From contig OZ245923.1 of NCBI GenBank assembly GCA_965229725.1, forward strand, positions 930,001 through 994,000: 64,000 nt of DNA. Direction: 5' to 3'. Position 1 is the first letter of the stretch. Every line of letters starts with the position of its first letter. Below, piece after piece: positions 1-9,185 of the stretch. The notes beneath the pieces were generated by a model. It had not been told where the DNA came from. It ran no database searches and saw nothing but the letters and a program-made list of their open reading frames with translations. Position numbers and translations under genes: made by a program. This stretch comes from Aquirickettsia sp965229725. Lineage in GTDB: Bacteria; Pseudomonadota; Alphaproteobacteria; Rickettsiales; Midichloriaceae.

Positions 1-96
1 CTCCTCAATTGAGAAAGCATTAAGGGAATCAAGACCAGTCTTTCCCAAACCAAATATTCCAATTTTGCAGTTACTAAAGTTAGATAAATTTATCAT
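1..96 (-). CDS. murD: MurD, UDP-N-acetylmuramoylalanine--D-glutamate ligase (N-terminal fragment)
   Basis: Only the first 32 codons lie in the window; the gene continues past base 1. The ATG at 96-94 overlaps the stop of the upstream yraN gene by four bases (ATGA), which supports the start. The translation contains KIGIFGLGKTGLDSL, the N-terminal nucleotide-binding loop typical of MurD, and it closely resembles the start of rickettsial MurD as I remember it. MurD adds D-glutamate to UDP-MurNAc-L-Ala in the cytoplasm during peptidoglycan synthesis. It is the last visible gene of the operon starting at gap. With only 32 residues, another Mur ligase cannot be fully excluded. Confidence 0.68.
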   Translation of the reverse strand, partial: MINLSNFSNCKIGIFGLGKTGLDSLNAFSIEE

Positions 97-473
97 AAAA
101 CCCCCATTAACTTTACTTCACTTGCTTCCCATGCATTCTCTATACATTTGAATTTACCATATTTATCGATTAAAAAACAATCAAATCTCATTTGGAAATT
201 TTTAAATTGACTATGCTGTGATAAAAAGTACATTGCAACTTCACAGGATCTACTTTTCTGCTTATTAAGTATAATGTCATAATTAGGGATGATTTTTCTG
301 TTTTTTACCTCAACAAATACCAATATATCATCCTTAAATACTATTAGGTCTATTTCACCATATTTTGTTTTATACCTATGTTTGAAGATATTATATCCTT
401 TATTCTTTAGATAATTACTTGCAATAATTTCAGCATTTAACCCCGTTTGATAATTAGATAAATTATTTTTCAT
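93..473 (-). CDS. yraN: UPF0102/YraN family protein
   Basis: A 126-aa protein with the YraN (UPF0102) signature: an N-terminal helix (GLNAEIIASNYLKNKGY) followed by the nuclease-like core GEIDLIVFKDDILVFVEVKNRK. The E-I-D and E-V-K residues correspond to the restriction-endonuclease-like active-site pattern. Length is normal for the family. The biological role of YraN is not settled; a structure-specific endonuclease or Holliday-junction role is inferred from the fold. It lies 13 nt after queF and overlaps murD by 4 nt, so it is probably co-transcribed with both. Confidence 0.85.
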   Translation of the reverse strand: MKNNLSNYQTGLNAEIIASNYLKNKGYNIFKHRYKTKYGEIDLIVFKDDILVFVEVKNRKIIPNYDIILNKQKSRSCEVAMYFLSQHSQFKNFQMRFDCFLIDKYGKFKCIENAWEASEVKLMGVL

Positions 474-486
474 TTTACATAATTAG

Positions 487-1296
487 TTATTGCCTAAAAG
501 TTCTAATGTTCTCAGGCACTGGATCATTCGTTGTCGATCTATAAGGATTAATATCTATCCCTCCTCTTCTTGTATATCTTCCATAAACTTGCAAATAATC
601 AGGATGACACTTTTTATATATCTCCATGTATATTTTTTCTATACATTGTTCATGAAATTCATTTATGTTTCTCAAAGAAAGAATATAGTGTAGAAGACTA
701 GATCGATTAATTTTGGGTCCTGAATAGGTAACTATCAATGTCCCCCAATCTGGTTGAAGCGTTACAGGACAATTAGATTTCAATAAATTGCTATATATTT
801 GCTCATTTTTAACAGTAATCCCATGAATAATTCCTATGGATGGATCATCGAAATCTTTATTATAAAAGCCATCAATGATTTCACCTTCTGGCAAAAAGGA
901 ATCCATTTTTTTATTTATATCTGTCAATCTTACTAGCACGTGCGTCTTTAATTTATTTGATAAATCATGTTCAATAACATCTTTTACGTGTTCTGCAGAA
1001 TCAAAAACAGTTCCATTGAATGAATTTAAATATAGTTTCAGAGATTTAGACTCCACCAAACATACCGAATCACATGGATATATTATTTCTGCAACAGCAA
1101 CCTCTGGCTTCCCATTCGATGACAACCAAGAAAGTTCATAAGCATTTAAAATATCATAGCCATAAAAAGGTGGAGTTTTTTTATTAATTCCAATTTCTTT
1201 TCTCTTTATTGCTCTTTCAATAGGAAATATCAATGAATTATCATATTGATCTGAGTAAATAGATTTTTCCCCAAGCGGTGATGAATTAACTACCAT
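487..1296 (-). CDS. queF: QueF, NADPH-dependent 7-cyano-7-deazaguanine reductase
   Basis: QueF reduces preQ0 to preQ1 on the way to queuosine, the modified wobble base of GUN-decoding tRNAs. The protein is the long two-half type (about 269 aa; E. coli about 282). Visible signatures are the substrate-binding ESKSLKLYLNSF segment, the catalytic-cysteine region NCPVTLQPDWG, the FHEQCIE motif and the C-terminal RYTRRGGIDINPYRS. The frame is open from a GTG at 1311, but the ATG at 1296 lies just after the queC stop with an AGG upstream, so I prefer 1296. It follows queC directly, consistent with one preQ0-to-preQ1 module. Confidence 0.92.
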   Translation of the reverse strand: MVVNSSPLGEKSIYSDQYDNSLIFPIERAIKRKEIGINKKTPPFYGYDILNAYELSWLSSNGKPEVAVAEIIYPCDSVCLVESKSLKLYLNSFNGTVFDSAEHVKDVIEHDLSNKLKTHVLVRLTDINKKMDSFLPEGEIIDGFYNKDFDDPSIGIIHGITVKNEQIYSNLLKSNCPVTLQPDWGTLIVTYSGPKINRSSLLHYILSLRNINEFHEQCIEKIYMEIYKKCHPDYLQVYGRYTRRGGIDINPYRSTTNDPVPENIRTFRQ

Positions 1297-1300
1297 AATA

Positions 1301-1990
1301 TTAACCTGCACTATATGTTATTGGATCATCCATTCCCACACTTTTAAATGCATTTAGCCTTAAAGTACACGCATCACACGCACCACAAGCATGACCGTCT
1401 TTGAACGGACTATAACATGAAAAAGTATTTGAATAATCCACACCCAACCTCAGTCCTTCTTGAATAATTTGACTTTTATTAAGTTGCAAAAGAGGAGTAT
1501 GAATTGTCATCTTTTCTCCTTGTACAGCCCTAGATAAAGCTAAATTTGCAAGAACATTATATGCCTCTATGTAAGCAGGTCTGCAATCAGGATATCCACT
1601 ATAATCAAGTATATTTGCCCCAATAAATATATCATTAGCTGGCAAGACTTCAGCATATGCCAAGGCATAAGATAAGAATATAGTATTTCTAGCAGGCACG
1701 TATGTCACTGGTATGCCACTAAGAATCTCTTCTTCAGTTCTATATTTTGGCACATCAATATCAGCAGTAATTGCAGATTTCCCAAAAGCCTTTAAGTCTA
1801 TTTTCACAATCATGTGCTTGGCTTTTGGGGCCAATACTTCTTTGACCTTTTTTGCAAATTCTAATTCAATCAGTTGCTTTTGACCATAATCAAAACTTAT
1901 GCAACATGGGTTGTATCCCCTTTCTTTAACAATAGCAAGTGTAGTAGTTGAATCTAACCCTCCACTTAATAGTACAATAGCGTTTCTCAT
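1301..1990 (-). CDS. queC: QueC, 7-cyano-7-deazaguanine synthase
   Basis: QueC converts 7-carboxy-7-deazaguanine to preQ0 using ATP and ammonia. The 229-aa protein begins with the PP-loop pyrophosphatase motif (VLLSGGLDSTT) and ends with the zinc-binding cysteine cluster CGACDACTLR, preceded by another cysteine in FSCYSPF; both are diagnostic. The ATG at 1990 overlaps the pgk stop by 4 nt. queD and queE are not in this window, so whether the pathway is complete cannot be judged here. Confidence 0.94.
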   Translation of the reverse strand: MRNAIVLLSGGLDSTTTLAIVKERGYNPCCISFDYGQKQLIELEFAKKVKEVLAPKAKHMIVKIDLKAFGKSAITADIDVPKYRTEEEILSGIPVTYVPARNTIFLSYALAYAEVLPANDIFIGANILDYSGYPDCRPAYIEAYNVLANLALSRAVQGEKMTIHTPLLQLNKSQIIQEGLRLGVDYSNTFSCYSPFKDGHACGACDACTLRLNAFKSVGMDDPITYSAG

Positions 1991-3180
1991 ATTTTTTTGC
2001 TTTTTAAGTTTTTAAATCCTATTAAATCCCCCTTTTCAAGCAATTCTAAAAAAGCTCCACCTCCAGTAGAAATATACGAAAAACAATCTTGCAATCCTGA
2101 TAGCTTAACTGCAGCCACAGCATCACCACCCCCTATAACACTCACTATATTGTTTTTTTGTGTGTAGTACGCTATAGCTCTTGCAATATGCAAGCTACTA
2201 ACAGCAAATTGTTGTTCTTCATAAAATCCTATTGGTCCATTCCATATTATAGCTTTTGAATTTTTTATAGTGTCACATAAATTTTGACAACTATTTAATC
2301 CAATATCCAGCATACAATCTCTACTTGATATGTCGCTTATGTCCTTAACAAATATCTTATTATCACTATTTTTTCCTATAAAATCGCTAGGAAGTATGAT
2401 TTTTTCTTTATATTTTTCATATATATTTTTTGCATCTTCAACATAGTCAGCTTCATAAAACGAAGTTCCTATTTCATACCCTAATGCTTTCAAAAAATTA
2501 TTTACCATAGCACCTGCAATAAATACTTTGTCCACTTTATTAGCAAGATGCTCTAGTATTTGAATCTTTGTTGAAATTTTTTTACCACCTATAATTAATG
2601 TCTGCGGCTTGGTATTTTTACTAAATACATGATTTAAATTCTCCAATTCATTTGCAAGCAACAATCCAGCGTACGAAGGGAGAAATCGCGTGATAGCATC
2701 AATAGATGCATGCTCTCTATGGCAACATGAAAAAGCATTATTTACGTAAATATCTGCATATTGACTTAATTTTTGAGCAAATTGATTGTCATTTATTTGC
2801 TCACCTTGATGAAATCGTAGATTTTCTAATAATATTACTTCCCCGCTTTGTAGTTTATCAACACGAGTCAAACTATCTGCTGATAGTACATCCTCTATAA
2901 ACACTACTTTAACCTTTAAATATTCTTCTAAATATGGAATCAAATTTCTTAAAGATAGCTCCTCTTTATATTCTCCATTGGGTCTTCCAAAATGGCTTGC
3001 TAAAATCACCTTTGCATTTTTTTGCAATAAAAATTTAACCGTAGGAACAATGTTGCTAATTCTAGTATCATCTAATAAAACTTGATTATGATCAAATGGA
3101 ACATTTAAGTCACATCGCAAAAAAACCTTTTGATTATTTAGGTTAATATTGTTTATATTTTTCAAGCTGATTGTATCCAT
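1987..3180 (-). CDS. pgk: Phosphoglycerate kinase
   Basis: A 397-aa full-length phosphoglycerate kinase, converting 1,3-bisphosphoglycerate plus ADP to 3-phosphoglycerate plus ATP, or the reverse in gluconeogenesis. Recognised by the N-terminal substrate region (VFLRCDLNVPFD), the ASHFGRP loop, LLENLRFH, and the C-terminal nucleotide-binding GGGDAVAA and STGGGAFLE motifs. It starts 18 nt after gap and overlaps queC by 4 nt. As I recall, Rickettsia lacks this step while Anaplasmataceae keep it for gluconeogenesis. Confidence 0.97.
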   Translation of the reverse strand: MDTISLKNINNINLNNQKVFLRCDLNVPFDHNQVLLDDTRISNIVPTVKFLLQKNAKVILASHFGRPNGEYKEELSLRNLIPYLEEYLKVKVVFIEDVLSADSLTRVDKLQSGEVILLENLRFHQGEQINDNQFAQKLSQYADIYVNNAFSCCHREHASIDAITRFLPSYAGLLLANELENLNHVFSKNTKPQTLIIGGKKISTKIQILEHLANKVDKVFIAGAMVNNFLKALGYEIGTSFYEADYVEDAKNIYEKYKEKIILPSDFIGKNSDNKIFVKDISDISSRDCMLDIGLNSCQNLCDTIKNSKAIIWNGPIGFYEEQQFAVSSLHIARAIAYYTQKNNIVSVIGGGDAVAAVKLSGLQDCFSYISTGGGAFLELLEKGDLIGFKNLKSKKI

Positions 3181-3198
3181 ATTTCATTTAAATATACT

Positions 3199-4209
3199 TT
3201 AACTTTTAGCCATTAAATTTGCAATTTCAAGCATTCTACATGAAAATGCCCATTCATTATCATACCAAGCTACTACCCTACAGAAATTTTTATTGATAAC
3301 TTTTGTTTCGCCGACATCTAAAATTGCACTAGCCGTTGTATGATTAAAATCGGTTGAAACAAGTTCATCTTCAGCAATTTCAACAATTCCCTTATAGCTC
3401 CCTTTGGAATTTTGTCTCATAATCTCATTTATTTCTATACTAGATATATCTTTATTCGAAATAAAACTTAAATCAATCATTGAAACGTTTGGGGTTGGTA
3501 CTCTCACTGCTGCCCCATCTAATTTACCTTTTAAATTTGGAAGAATTAACCCTATTGATTTCGCAGCTCCAGTAGTAGTTGGAATAATTGACATTGATGC
3601 CGCTCTAGCTCTTCTTAAATCTTTATGTCCACCATCAATTATTCTCTGATCATTAGTATAGGAATGAATGGTAGTCATGAAACCACTTTTAATCCCAAAA
3701 TTTTCATCAAGAATTTTTGCAATAGGTGCTAAACAATTTGTTGTGCATGAACCGATCGAAACAACCCTATCTTCTGAGGAAAGCGTGGCATGATTCACCC
3801 CTAAAACCACTGTATTATCTGCATCTTTACAAGGTGCTGAAACTAAAACTTTTTTTGCACCTCCCTCTATATGTCTTAATGATAGTGCCTTACTATTAAA
3901 ATTACCGGTGCATTCTAGAATTAAATCTACATTATAATTTTTCCAATTAATGTTTTTTATATCCCTTTCTTTTATTATATCTATTGATTGCCCTTTTACA
4001 AAAATTTTATCATCTTCTATTTTATCAATAGCATTAAACGTTCCATGTATAGAATCATATTTCAACAAATGAAGCTTTGACTGAATATTAGATTCTCCAA
4101 GATTTATGGCTACCAAATTTAAGTTCTCATATTCCTTTTCAAAAAACCTTCTAAAAATATTCTTTCCTATTCTACCGATTCCGTTAATCGCAATATTAAT
4201 TTTAGACAT
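3199..4209 (-). CDS. gap: Glyceraldehyde-3-phosphate dehydrogenase, class I
   Basis: A 336-aa class I GAPDH. It starts with a Rossmann motif (INGIGRIGKNIFRRF), has the catalytic cysteine in SCTTNCLAP (Cys155), the TIHSYTNDQ segment and the C-terminal WYDNEWAFSCRM. The cofactor-specificity loop reads VAINLGESN, without the Asp found after VAIN in strictly NAD-dependent enzymes such as E. coli GapA, so relaxed NAD/NADP use is possible (inference). First gene of the minus-strand operon gap-pgk-queC-queF-yraN-murD. It diverges from addA across an 89-nt gap that should hold both promoters. Confidence 0.97.
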   Translation of the reverse strand: MSKINIAINGIGRIGKNIFRRFFEKEYENLNLVAINLGESNIQSKLHLLKYDSIHGTFNAIDKIEDDKIFVKGQSIDIIKERDIKNINWKNYNVDLILECTGNFNSKALSLRHIEGGAKKVLVSAPCKDADNTVVLGVNHATLSSEDRVVSIGSCTTNCLAPIAKILDENFGIKSGFMTTIHSYTNDQRIIDGGHKDLRRARAASMSIIPTTTGAAKSIGLILPNLKGKLDGAAVRVPTPNVSMIDLSFISNKDISSIEINEIMRQNSKGSYKGIVEIAEDELVSTDFNHTTASAILDVGETKVINKNFCRVVAWYDNEWAFSCRMLEIANLMAKS

Positions 4210-4298
4210 TTAATATCGTTTATTTATTTTACGCTTGATAATTTAAATGCTAACTTCATTTATTGCAAGCATACATTTTATTAATTGAAGCAAAGTAG

Positions 4299-7200
4299 AT
4301 GAATCAAGACATTATTAATTCCATAAATATACAAAGAAAAGCCTCAAATCCTAGGAATAATGTCTATCTCAGTGCATCAGCAGGCACTGGTAAAACCAAA
4401 ACCTTAATAGATAGAATATTGCGATTGCTTTTAGATGGTGAGCGAATTGAGAACATACTATGTATTACATTCACAAATGCTGCTACTGGAGAAATGCTAA
4501 ATAGATTAAAAGAAGAATTAAATAAATGGCATGTATCTAGCGATGAGGAACTCAAAAAGCATATTAAAAATATGTTTGACCAAGATATAAATAAATCTCA
4601 AATATTAAAGGCAAAGGAACTATATAATACATATTTAAACAATTTTGATAGGATTAGAATACAGACTCTGCATTCATTATGTGTTGATGTCTTAAATCAA
4701 TTGCAATTTATACAAGAAGATAAGTTAGAAAATGTGAAAATTATTGATGATTATAATAGGAAAAGGTTAATTGAAATTGCGCTAGAAAATGTAATAAACT
4801 TGTCTAAAACAAAGCCTGAACTAAATTTTTCTATTACTCATCTAGCTAAAAAATATGACTATTACACTCTATTACAGCTAATAAGTAGTATTCTTTCTCA
4901 GAAGCAAAAAATTTATCAATTCATAAATTCACAACATTCAATATTGGATTTAATAAATGAACAGTATGAATTTCACAATAGCAAACGAAGTGCATCCAGT
5001 AGTAATTTATTAGACGAATTTATTGCAAAAATCCCTCAAAATTTTAAAGATTTAGTCATAAAAAATCAACATGAACATTATATATGCACAATTCATTTAT
5101 GGGTTACTGGGGATAGACAATTTCAAATTGATAATTTGACAAAATATTTTGATTGCTTCTTAACAAAAAGTCTTACCGCAAGAAAAAAACTTTTTAATAA
5201 GCAATTTAGAGATAATCATAAAGATTTAATTGAGGAATGTGAAAATGAGCAAATCAGAATTATTGAATTTCTCGAAAAAAAATCCTCTTTTAAGCAAGCC
5301 CAATTTATAGAATGCTTGATTATTATTTTAAATGAAATCATTGGTGAATATGAGAGATTAAAAGGTAAACTTGGATATCTAGAATACGATGATTTAGTAC
5401 TTAAAACTGCAGAAATATTAAATGAATCCCAAGATTTAGAAATTTTATTATACTCACTTAATTTATCCTTTTCCCATATATTAATTGATGAAGCTCAGGA
5501 CATAAGTAAAACACAGTGGGATTTATTACAGAAAATCATTAAAAGCACTTATAATTTTGATTCCTCCATTTTCATTGTTGGGGATTATAAGCAATCAATT
5601 TATGGATTTCAGGGCGCCGATCCTGAACATTTTTTGACAATAAATCAATTCTATAAAACAGAATTAAAGAAAATATCTAAATCTTGGGAATATTTAGAGC
5701 TAACCCATTCATTTCGTTCAAAAAAAGAAATATTAGAAGCAGTTGACAAAGTTTTCAATTCCATTGAGTTTATTAACAAATTGAACCATATAGCAATTAA
5801 AAAGGGTGTTGGTATAGTTAAAATTATTGAGCATTCACTTGTACCAAATAAAGAAGTTAGTGAAAAAAATTGCTGGAAAATTCCTGAAAAAAATGAAGAT
5901 TTTTTTGATAATAAATTATTCCATGCAGAAGAAATAGCAAATTTCATATCACATTTACTCAATCGTAATTATGAAAATTACAGGATAGCACATAAAGATA
6001 TAATGGTATTATTTAGAAAAAGATGTGAAAAAATGAAACATCTTATTCAAGTTTTAAAACAAAACAACATTTCCGTATCGGAAGAAAATAAAATCAATTT
6101 TAGTGATGATATTATAATTCTTGATTTATTATCTATTGTTAAGTTTTTTCTATTGCCTGAGGATAACTTCAATTTGATATGCCTTTTAAAATCCCCTTTT
6201 TTTAATTTTACTGAAGAACAAATTTTTAAAACCTCCTACGATAGGAAAAAGCAAAATGTTGTGGATATATTACAAAATACGCACCCACAAACCTCAAAAT
6301 TATTACAGGAACTTGAAGAGAGCTATCAGAATCTATCCTTATATGATTTTTACATATACATTTTATATCAAAAAAAATTTATAAATAATTTTCATCAAGA
6401 ATTTGGAACTAATTGCCAAGAAATAATTGATATTTTTCTTGATAAAGTATCTGAATTTGAAAAGCAACTATTAGGCGACAAAGAAGTTTTTTTAGAGTGG
6501 CTTCAATATAATTCTGATATTAATGTTGCTAACAATAACTCAAAAGGTGTCAAGATTACAACAGTACATGCAGCAAAAGGACTGCAATCGCCTATAATAA
6601 TTTTAGCTGATGCTGGAGATTCAGAGAACATGCCAAATGAAAATTTCTTTTGGCATAATGAAAAGCTTATTATACCTAATGTCAGTGAATATAAAAATAG
6701 TAAAATTAAGGAAATTGTAAACGAGAGAAAAATAAAATTAAAACAGGAGAGTTTAAGGTTATTATATGTCGCAATGACTCGCACAGAAGATGAATTATAT
6801 ATTTTTGGAGAAAATACCAATAAACAAGATAGCTGGTATAATATTACAAAAACTATTTTATCTAATAACTTTATCAAATATTCTGAGTTAGGCATATCTA
6901 ATCAAAAAAACATTGCAGATAATAGTATAGTTTCGACAAATGCCGAACTACCACATTACTTTAGAGAGGATTATATTGCAGAAAATATAACGAAAAAAGA
7001 AATTGCCTCATTAGAGAAACAGCTATATTCAGATCTTTCAGTTGCGAGGGGTAATTTTATTCATAAAATTTTATCTGATGCCCCTAAAATACCAATGCAG
7101 GATTTAGCAAATTATATTAAAAATTTAGCTGGTAGCGGTTTGTTTAGTCTAATTCCTAATAAAGAAATTGAAGAAATATCATTACTGACAAAAGATATAA

Positions 7201-7496
7201 TGCTTAAATTTCCAAATATTTTTAATAATGAGGTATTATCCGAAGTAAGCGTCAATAATTTAGCAAAGAAAAGTAACACCATTATTAAAATTGATAAACT
7301 TATAGTGGATGCAAATCATGTCGAAATTATAGAAATTAAAACTGATAAATCAAAAATACTCTCAAATTCTAACCTGCCTATTGAGTATGTCAGGCAATTG
7401 GAAATATACAAAAAATGTATTTCTTATATTTATCCTAATAAAAAAATTACTTGTAAGATATTAAGCTTTTACCAAAGAAAGTTAATATGCTTATAA
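4299..7496 (+). CDS. addA: AddA, double-strand break repair helicase-nuclease subunit
   Basis: A 1065-aa UvrD-type superfamily 1 helicase with a C-terminal RecB-like nuclease, as in alphaproteobacterial AddA. Visible: Walker A SASAGTGKT near residue 28, Walker B LIDEAQDISK near residue 393, GDYKQSIYGFQGAD, the late helicase motifs TVHAAKGLQ and RLLYVAMTRTEDELYIFG, and the nuclease elements IDKLIVD, EIIEIKTDK and VRQLEIYKK near the end. AddAB resects broken DNA for RecA loading. The partner addB is not in this window. Strand-isolated between gap and the tRNA-Arg region. Confidence 0.9.
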   Translation: MNQDIINSINIQRKASNPRNNVYLSASAGTGKTKTLIDRILRLLLDGERIENILCITFTNAATGEMLNRLKEELNKWHVSSDEELKKHIKNMFDQDINKSQILKAKELYNTYLNNFDRIRIQTLHSLCVDVLNQLQFIQEDKLENVKIIDDYNRKRLIEIALENVINLSKTKPELNFSITHLAKKYDYYTLLQLISSILSQKQKIYQFINSQHSILDLINEQYEFHNSKRSASSSNLLDEFIAKIPQNFKDLVIKNQHEHYICTIHLWVTGDRQFQIDNLTKYFDCFLTKSLTARKKLFNKQFRDNHKDLIEECENEQIRIIEFLEKKSSFKQAQFIECLIIILNEIIGEYERLKGKLGYLEYDDLVLKTAEILNESQDLEILLYSLNLSFSHILIDEAQDISKTQWDLLQKIIKSTYNFDSSIFIVGDYKQSIYGFQGADPEHFLTINQFYKTELKKISKSWEYLELTHSFRSKKEILEAVDKVFNSIEFINKLNHIAIKKGVGIVKIIEHSLVPNKEVSEKNCWKIPEKNEDFFDNKLFHAEEIANFISHLLNRNYENYRIAHKDIMVLFRKRCEKMKHLIQVLKQNNISVSEENKINFSDDIIILDLLSIVKFFLLPEDNFNLICLLKSPFFNFTEEQIFKTSYDRKKQNVVDILQNTHPQTSKLLQELEESYQNLSLYDFYIYILYQKKFINNFHQEFGTNCQEIIDIFLDKVSEFEKQLLGDKEVFLEWLQYNSDINVANNNSKGVKITTVHAAKGLQSPIIILADAGDSENMPNENFFWHNEKLIIPNVSEYKNSKIKEIVNERKIKLKQESLRLLYVAMTRTEDELYIFGENTNKQDSWYNITKTILSNNFIKYSELGISNQKNIADNSIVSTNAELPHYFREDYIAENITKKEIASLEKQLYSDLSVARGNFIHKILSDAPKIPMQDLANYIKNLAGSGLFSLIPNKEIEEISLLTKDIMLKFPNIFNNEVLSEVSVNNLAKKSNTIIKIDKLIVDANHVEIIEIKTDKSKILSNSNLPIEYVRQLEIYKKCISYIYPNKKITCKILSFYQRKLICL

Positions 7497-7555
7497 TGAT
7501 TGCGCCGCAAAAATTTATTGTATTTATTGATAAATGCCTTACTGTGTTGATTTTA

Positions 7556-7662
7556 TATAGCTAAATAGCTTTAATTTTGGTACATTGCGTGAGGAGAAAA
7601 ATGTGGAAAAACCACATGATCGACAAACAAAATCGTACCAAATTTATAGATATCCAGCTATA
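7556..7662. repeat. Nested imperfect palindrome between addA and tRNA-Arg
   Basis: Three nested inverted pairs share one centre: 7556-7562 (TATAGCT) with 7656-7662 (AGCTATA); 7573-7583 (AATTTTGGTAC) with 7635-7645 (GTACCAAATTT, one mismatch); and 7601-7606 (ATGTGG) with 7612-7617 (CCACAT) around an A5 loop. No protein is encoded. It could be a folded small RNA, a palindromic element remnant, or a processing/termination structure after addA. Confidence 0.45.
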
Positions 7663-7674
7663 CTGTCAAAATTT

Positions 7675-7751
7675 GTTCCCGTAGCTCAGCAGGATAGAGC
7701 GTTGGATTCCTAATCCAAAGGTCACAGGTTCGAATCCTGTCGGGAACACCA
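7675..7751 (+). tRNA. tRNA-Arg (anticodon CCT)
   Basis: A complete cloverleaf. Acceptor stem GTTCCCG pairs with CGGGAAC; D arm GCTC...GAGC; anticodon stem TTGGA/TCCAA with loop TTCCTAA, giving anticodon CCT (reads AGG); T arm ACAGG-TTCGAAT-CCTGT; discriminator A; CCA encoded at 7749-7751. Confidence 0.97.
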
Positions 7752-7809
7752 TATCTCCTGCCCTTTATTTTCCTTAGATAGTGATGCTAATATACCAATA
7801 CAAAGTTCT

Positions 7810-7882
7810 CTATACTCTGTAAAATGGATCATCTTTTAGTTCTTCTGCTCTTTTTTTATAGTTTATATTTTTTAAAGAACTA
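7810..7882 (-). pseudogene. Possible C-terminal remnant of a gene cut by the IS
   Basis: Read on the minus strand away from the left IS end, a short open frame gives about 23 protein-like residues ending NYKKRAEELKDDPFYRV, then TAG. The other IS flank shows no convincing continuation. This may be the tail of a gene disrupted by the insertion; the family is not recognised. Confidence 0.2.
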
Positions 7883-7909
7883 TGAAGTGACCCCCAAAAA
7901 TCAGACCAA
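7883..7909 (+). repeat. IS3 left terminal inverted repeat
   Basis: 27 bp beginning TGAAGTGACCCCC and ending TCAGACCAA. It matches the reverse complement of 9186-9212 at the outer 12 and the inner 9 positions. Confidence 0.85.
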
Positions 7910-7972
7910 TATAAGAGAGACATTTTGAATATAAGAATATATAAATAATGTAATAAAAATATTGGTAAAAAA

Positions 7973-8263
7973 ATGAGTAAACAAAAAAGTTACACAAAAG
8001 AGTTTAAATTCAAAGTTGCAGTAGAGATGATAAAAGGAGATTTAACAATAGCGGAAATAATCTCAAAATATCAAGTACCAAGATCAGTTTTGAGCAAATG
8101 GAAAAAGCAGCTATTAGACAATGGTCCTGAAATATATAAAAAAGGCAATCAGCAAGTAGCAGCGTATAATAATGGCAATATGGAAAAGTTACATGCAACG
8201 ATAGGGAGGTTAAAAGTAGAAAATGATTTTTTGCAACAAGCCTCATCAAAGTTGATGTTATAA
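7973..8263 (+). CDS. IS3-family transposase OrfA (helix-turn-helix subunit)
   Basis: A 96-aa protein with the transposase-8 type helix-turn-helix (YTKEFKFKVAVEMIKGDLT, then IISKYQVPRSVLSKWKKQLL) and a C-terminal leucine-rich coiled segment (EKLHATIGRLKVENDFLQQA). It is intact. In IS3 elements OrfA binds the terminal repeats and is fused to OrfB by -1 ribosomal frameshifting; OrfB is indeed in the -1 frame here, but no strong slippery A6G-type site is obvious. Confidence 0.93.
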   Translation: MSKQKSYTKEFKFKVAVEMIKGDLTIAEIISKYQVPRSVLSKWKKQLLDNGPEIYKKGNQQVAAYNNGNMEKLHATIGRLKVENDFLQQASSKLML

Positions 8264-8274
8264 AGAGGCGTAAA

Positions 8275-9144
8275 ATGATAAATATAGAACATCAGCAACT
8301 GAGCGTGAGAAGGCAAAGTGAGCTTTTAAAAATAAATAGGTCGATGATATATTATGAGGAATCAGATAAAAGTGAAAACTTTATATTGAGCAATAAGATA
8401 GCTGAAATATACTCATCATATCCTATATATGGGTATCGTAGGATAACAGCAATGTTGGCAAGAGAGAATATAGAAGTAAATCATAAGAGAGTGCAAAGAT
8501 TAATGAGAGAAACGGATTTATATGCCATATATCCAAGACCTAATACTACATTAAAAATAAGGAACATGCAGTATTTCCATATTTATTAAAGGGCTTAGTA
8601 CTAACAAAGAATCATCAAGTTTGGCAGGTTGATATAACATATTTAAGAACTACAAAAGGTTTTATGTATTTGAGTCACAATAATAGATATGTACAGTAGG
8701 ATGATTGTTGGCTATAGGTTGAGTACTAGTTTATGCACTGAAAACTGCAAATCAGCATTAGAAGATGCCATACTAGAGTATGGTGCACCTGTAATATTAA
8801 ATAGTGATCAAGGCAGCCAATTTACTAGTGAATCTTGGGTAAAAACTTTAGCTCATTATAAAATTAAGATTAGCATGACGGGCATTGGTAGGTGCACTGA
8901 TAATGCTTACATTGAGAGATTATGGAGGGCTTTTAAATATGAAGGTTCTTATTTGTATCAGTGGAATACTGTAGAAGATCTAAAGTCCAATATTCCTAAA
9001 TGGGCATATTGGTATAATTATAATAGACCGCATCAATCGTTAAATTACAGTACTCCAGCTGAGACTCTATATAAAGCTTATAGTAGTAATAGTTTTTATT
9101 TGAATTATAAAGATTTAAAAATTGTTCAGGAGGCTAAGATGTGA
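8275..9144 (+). pseudogene. IS3-family transposase OrfB (DDE integrase), frameshifted
   Basis: The N-terminal part (IEHQQLSVRRQSELLKINRS, then SYPIYGYRRITAMLARE) runs into a premature stop at 8587-8589. The missing middle, including the first catalytic Asp in QVWQVDITYL, is encoded in another frame. The rest resumes with DMYSRMIVGYRLS, the second Asp in NSDQGSQFTS and the catalytic Glu in TDNAYIERLWR. The first break fits loss of one A from the run at 8553-8557; the second fits a one-base insertion near 8674-8677. The two breaks compensate. A full IS3 integrase would otherwise be present. Confidence 0.9.
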
Positions 9145-9185
9145 TAAGATTTTACATACAAATTGTCTCTCTTTTTAAGTCAATT

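Noticed and set aside
875..1141. Open frame opposite queF on the plus strand
   Set aside because: Shadow of a clearly conserved gene on the other strand.
7497..7674. tmRNA, 4.5S RNA or RNase P RNA in the structured gap after addA
   Set aside because: No conserved signature of these RNAs is present and the length is wrong; reported only as a palindrome.
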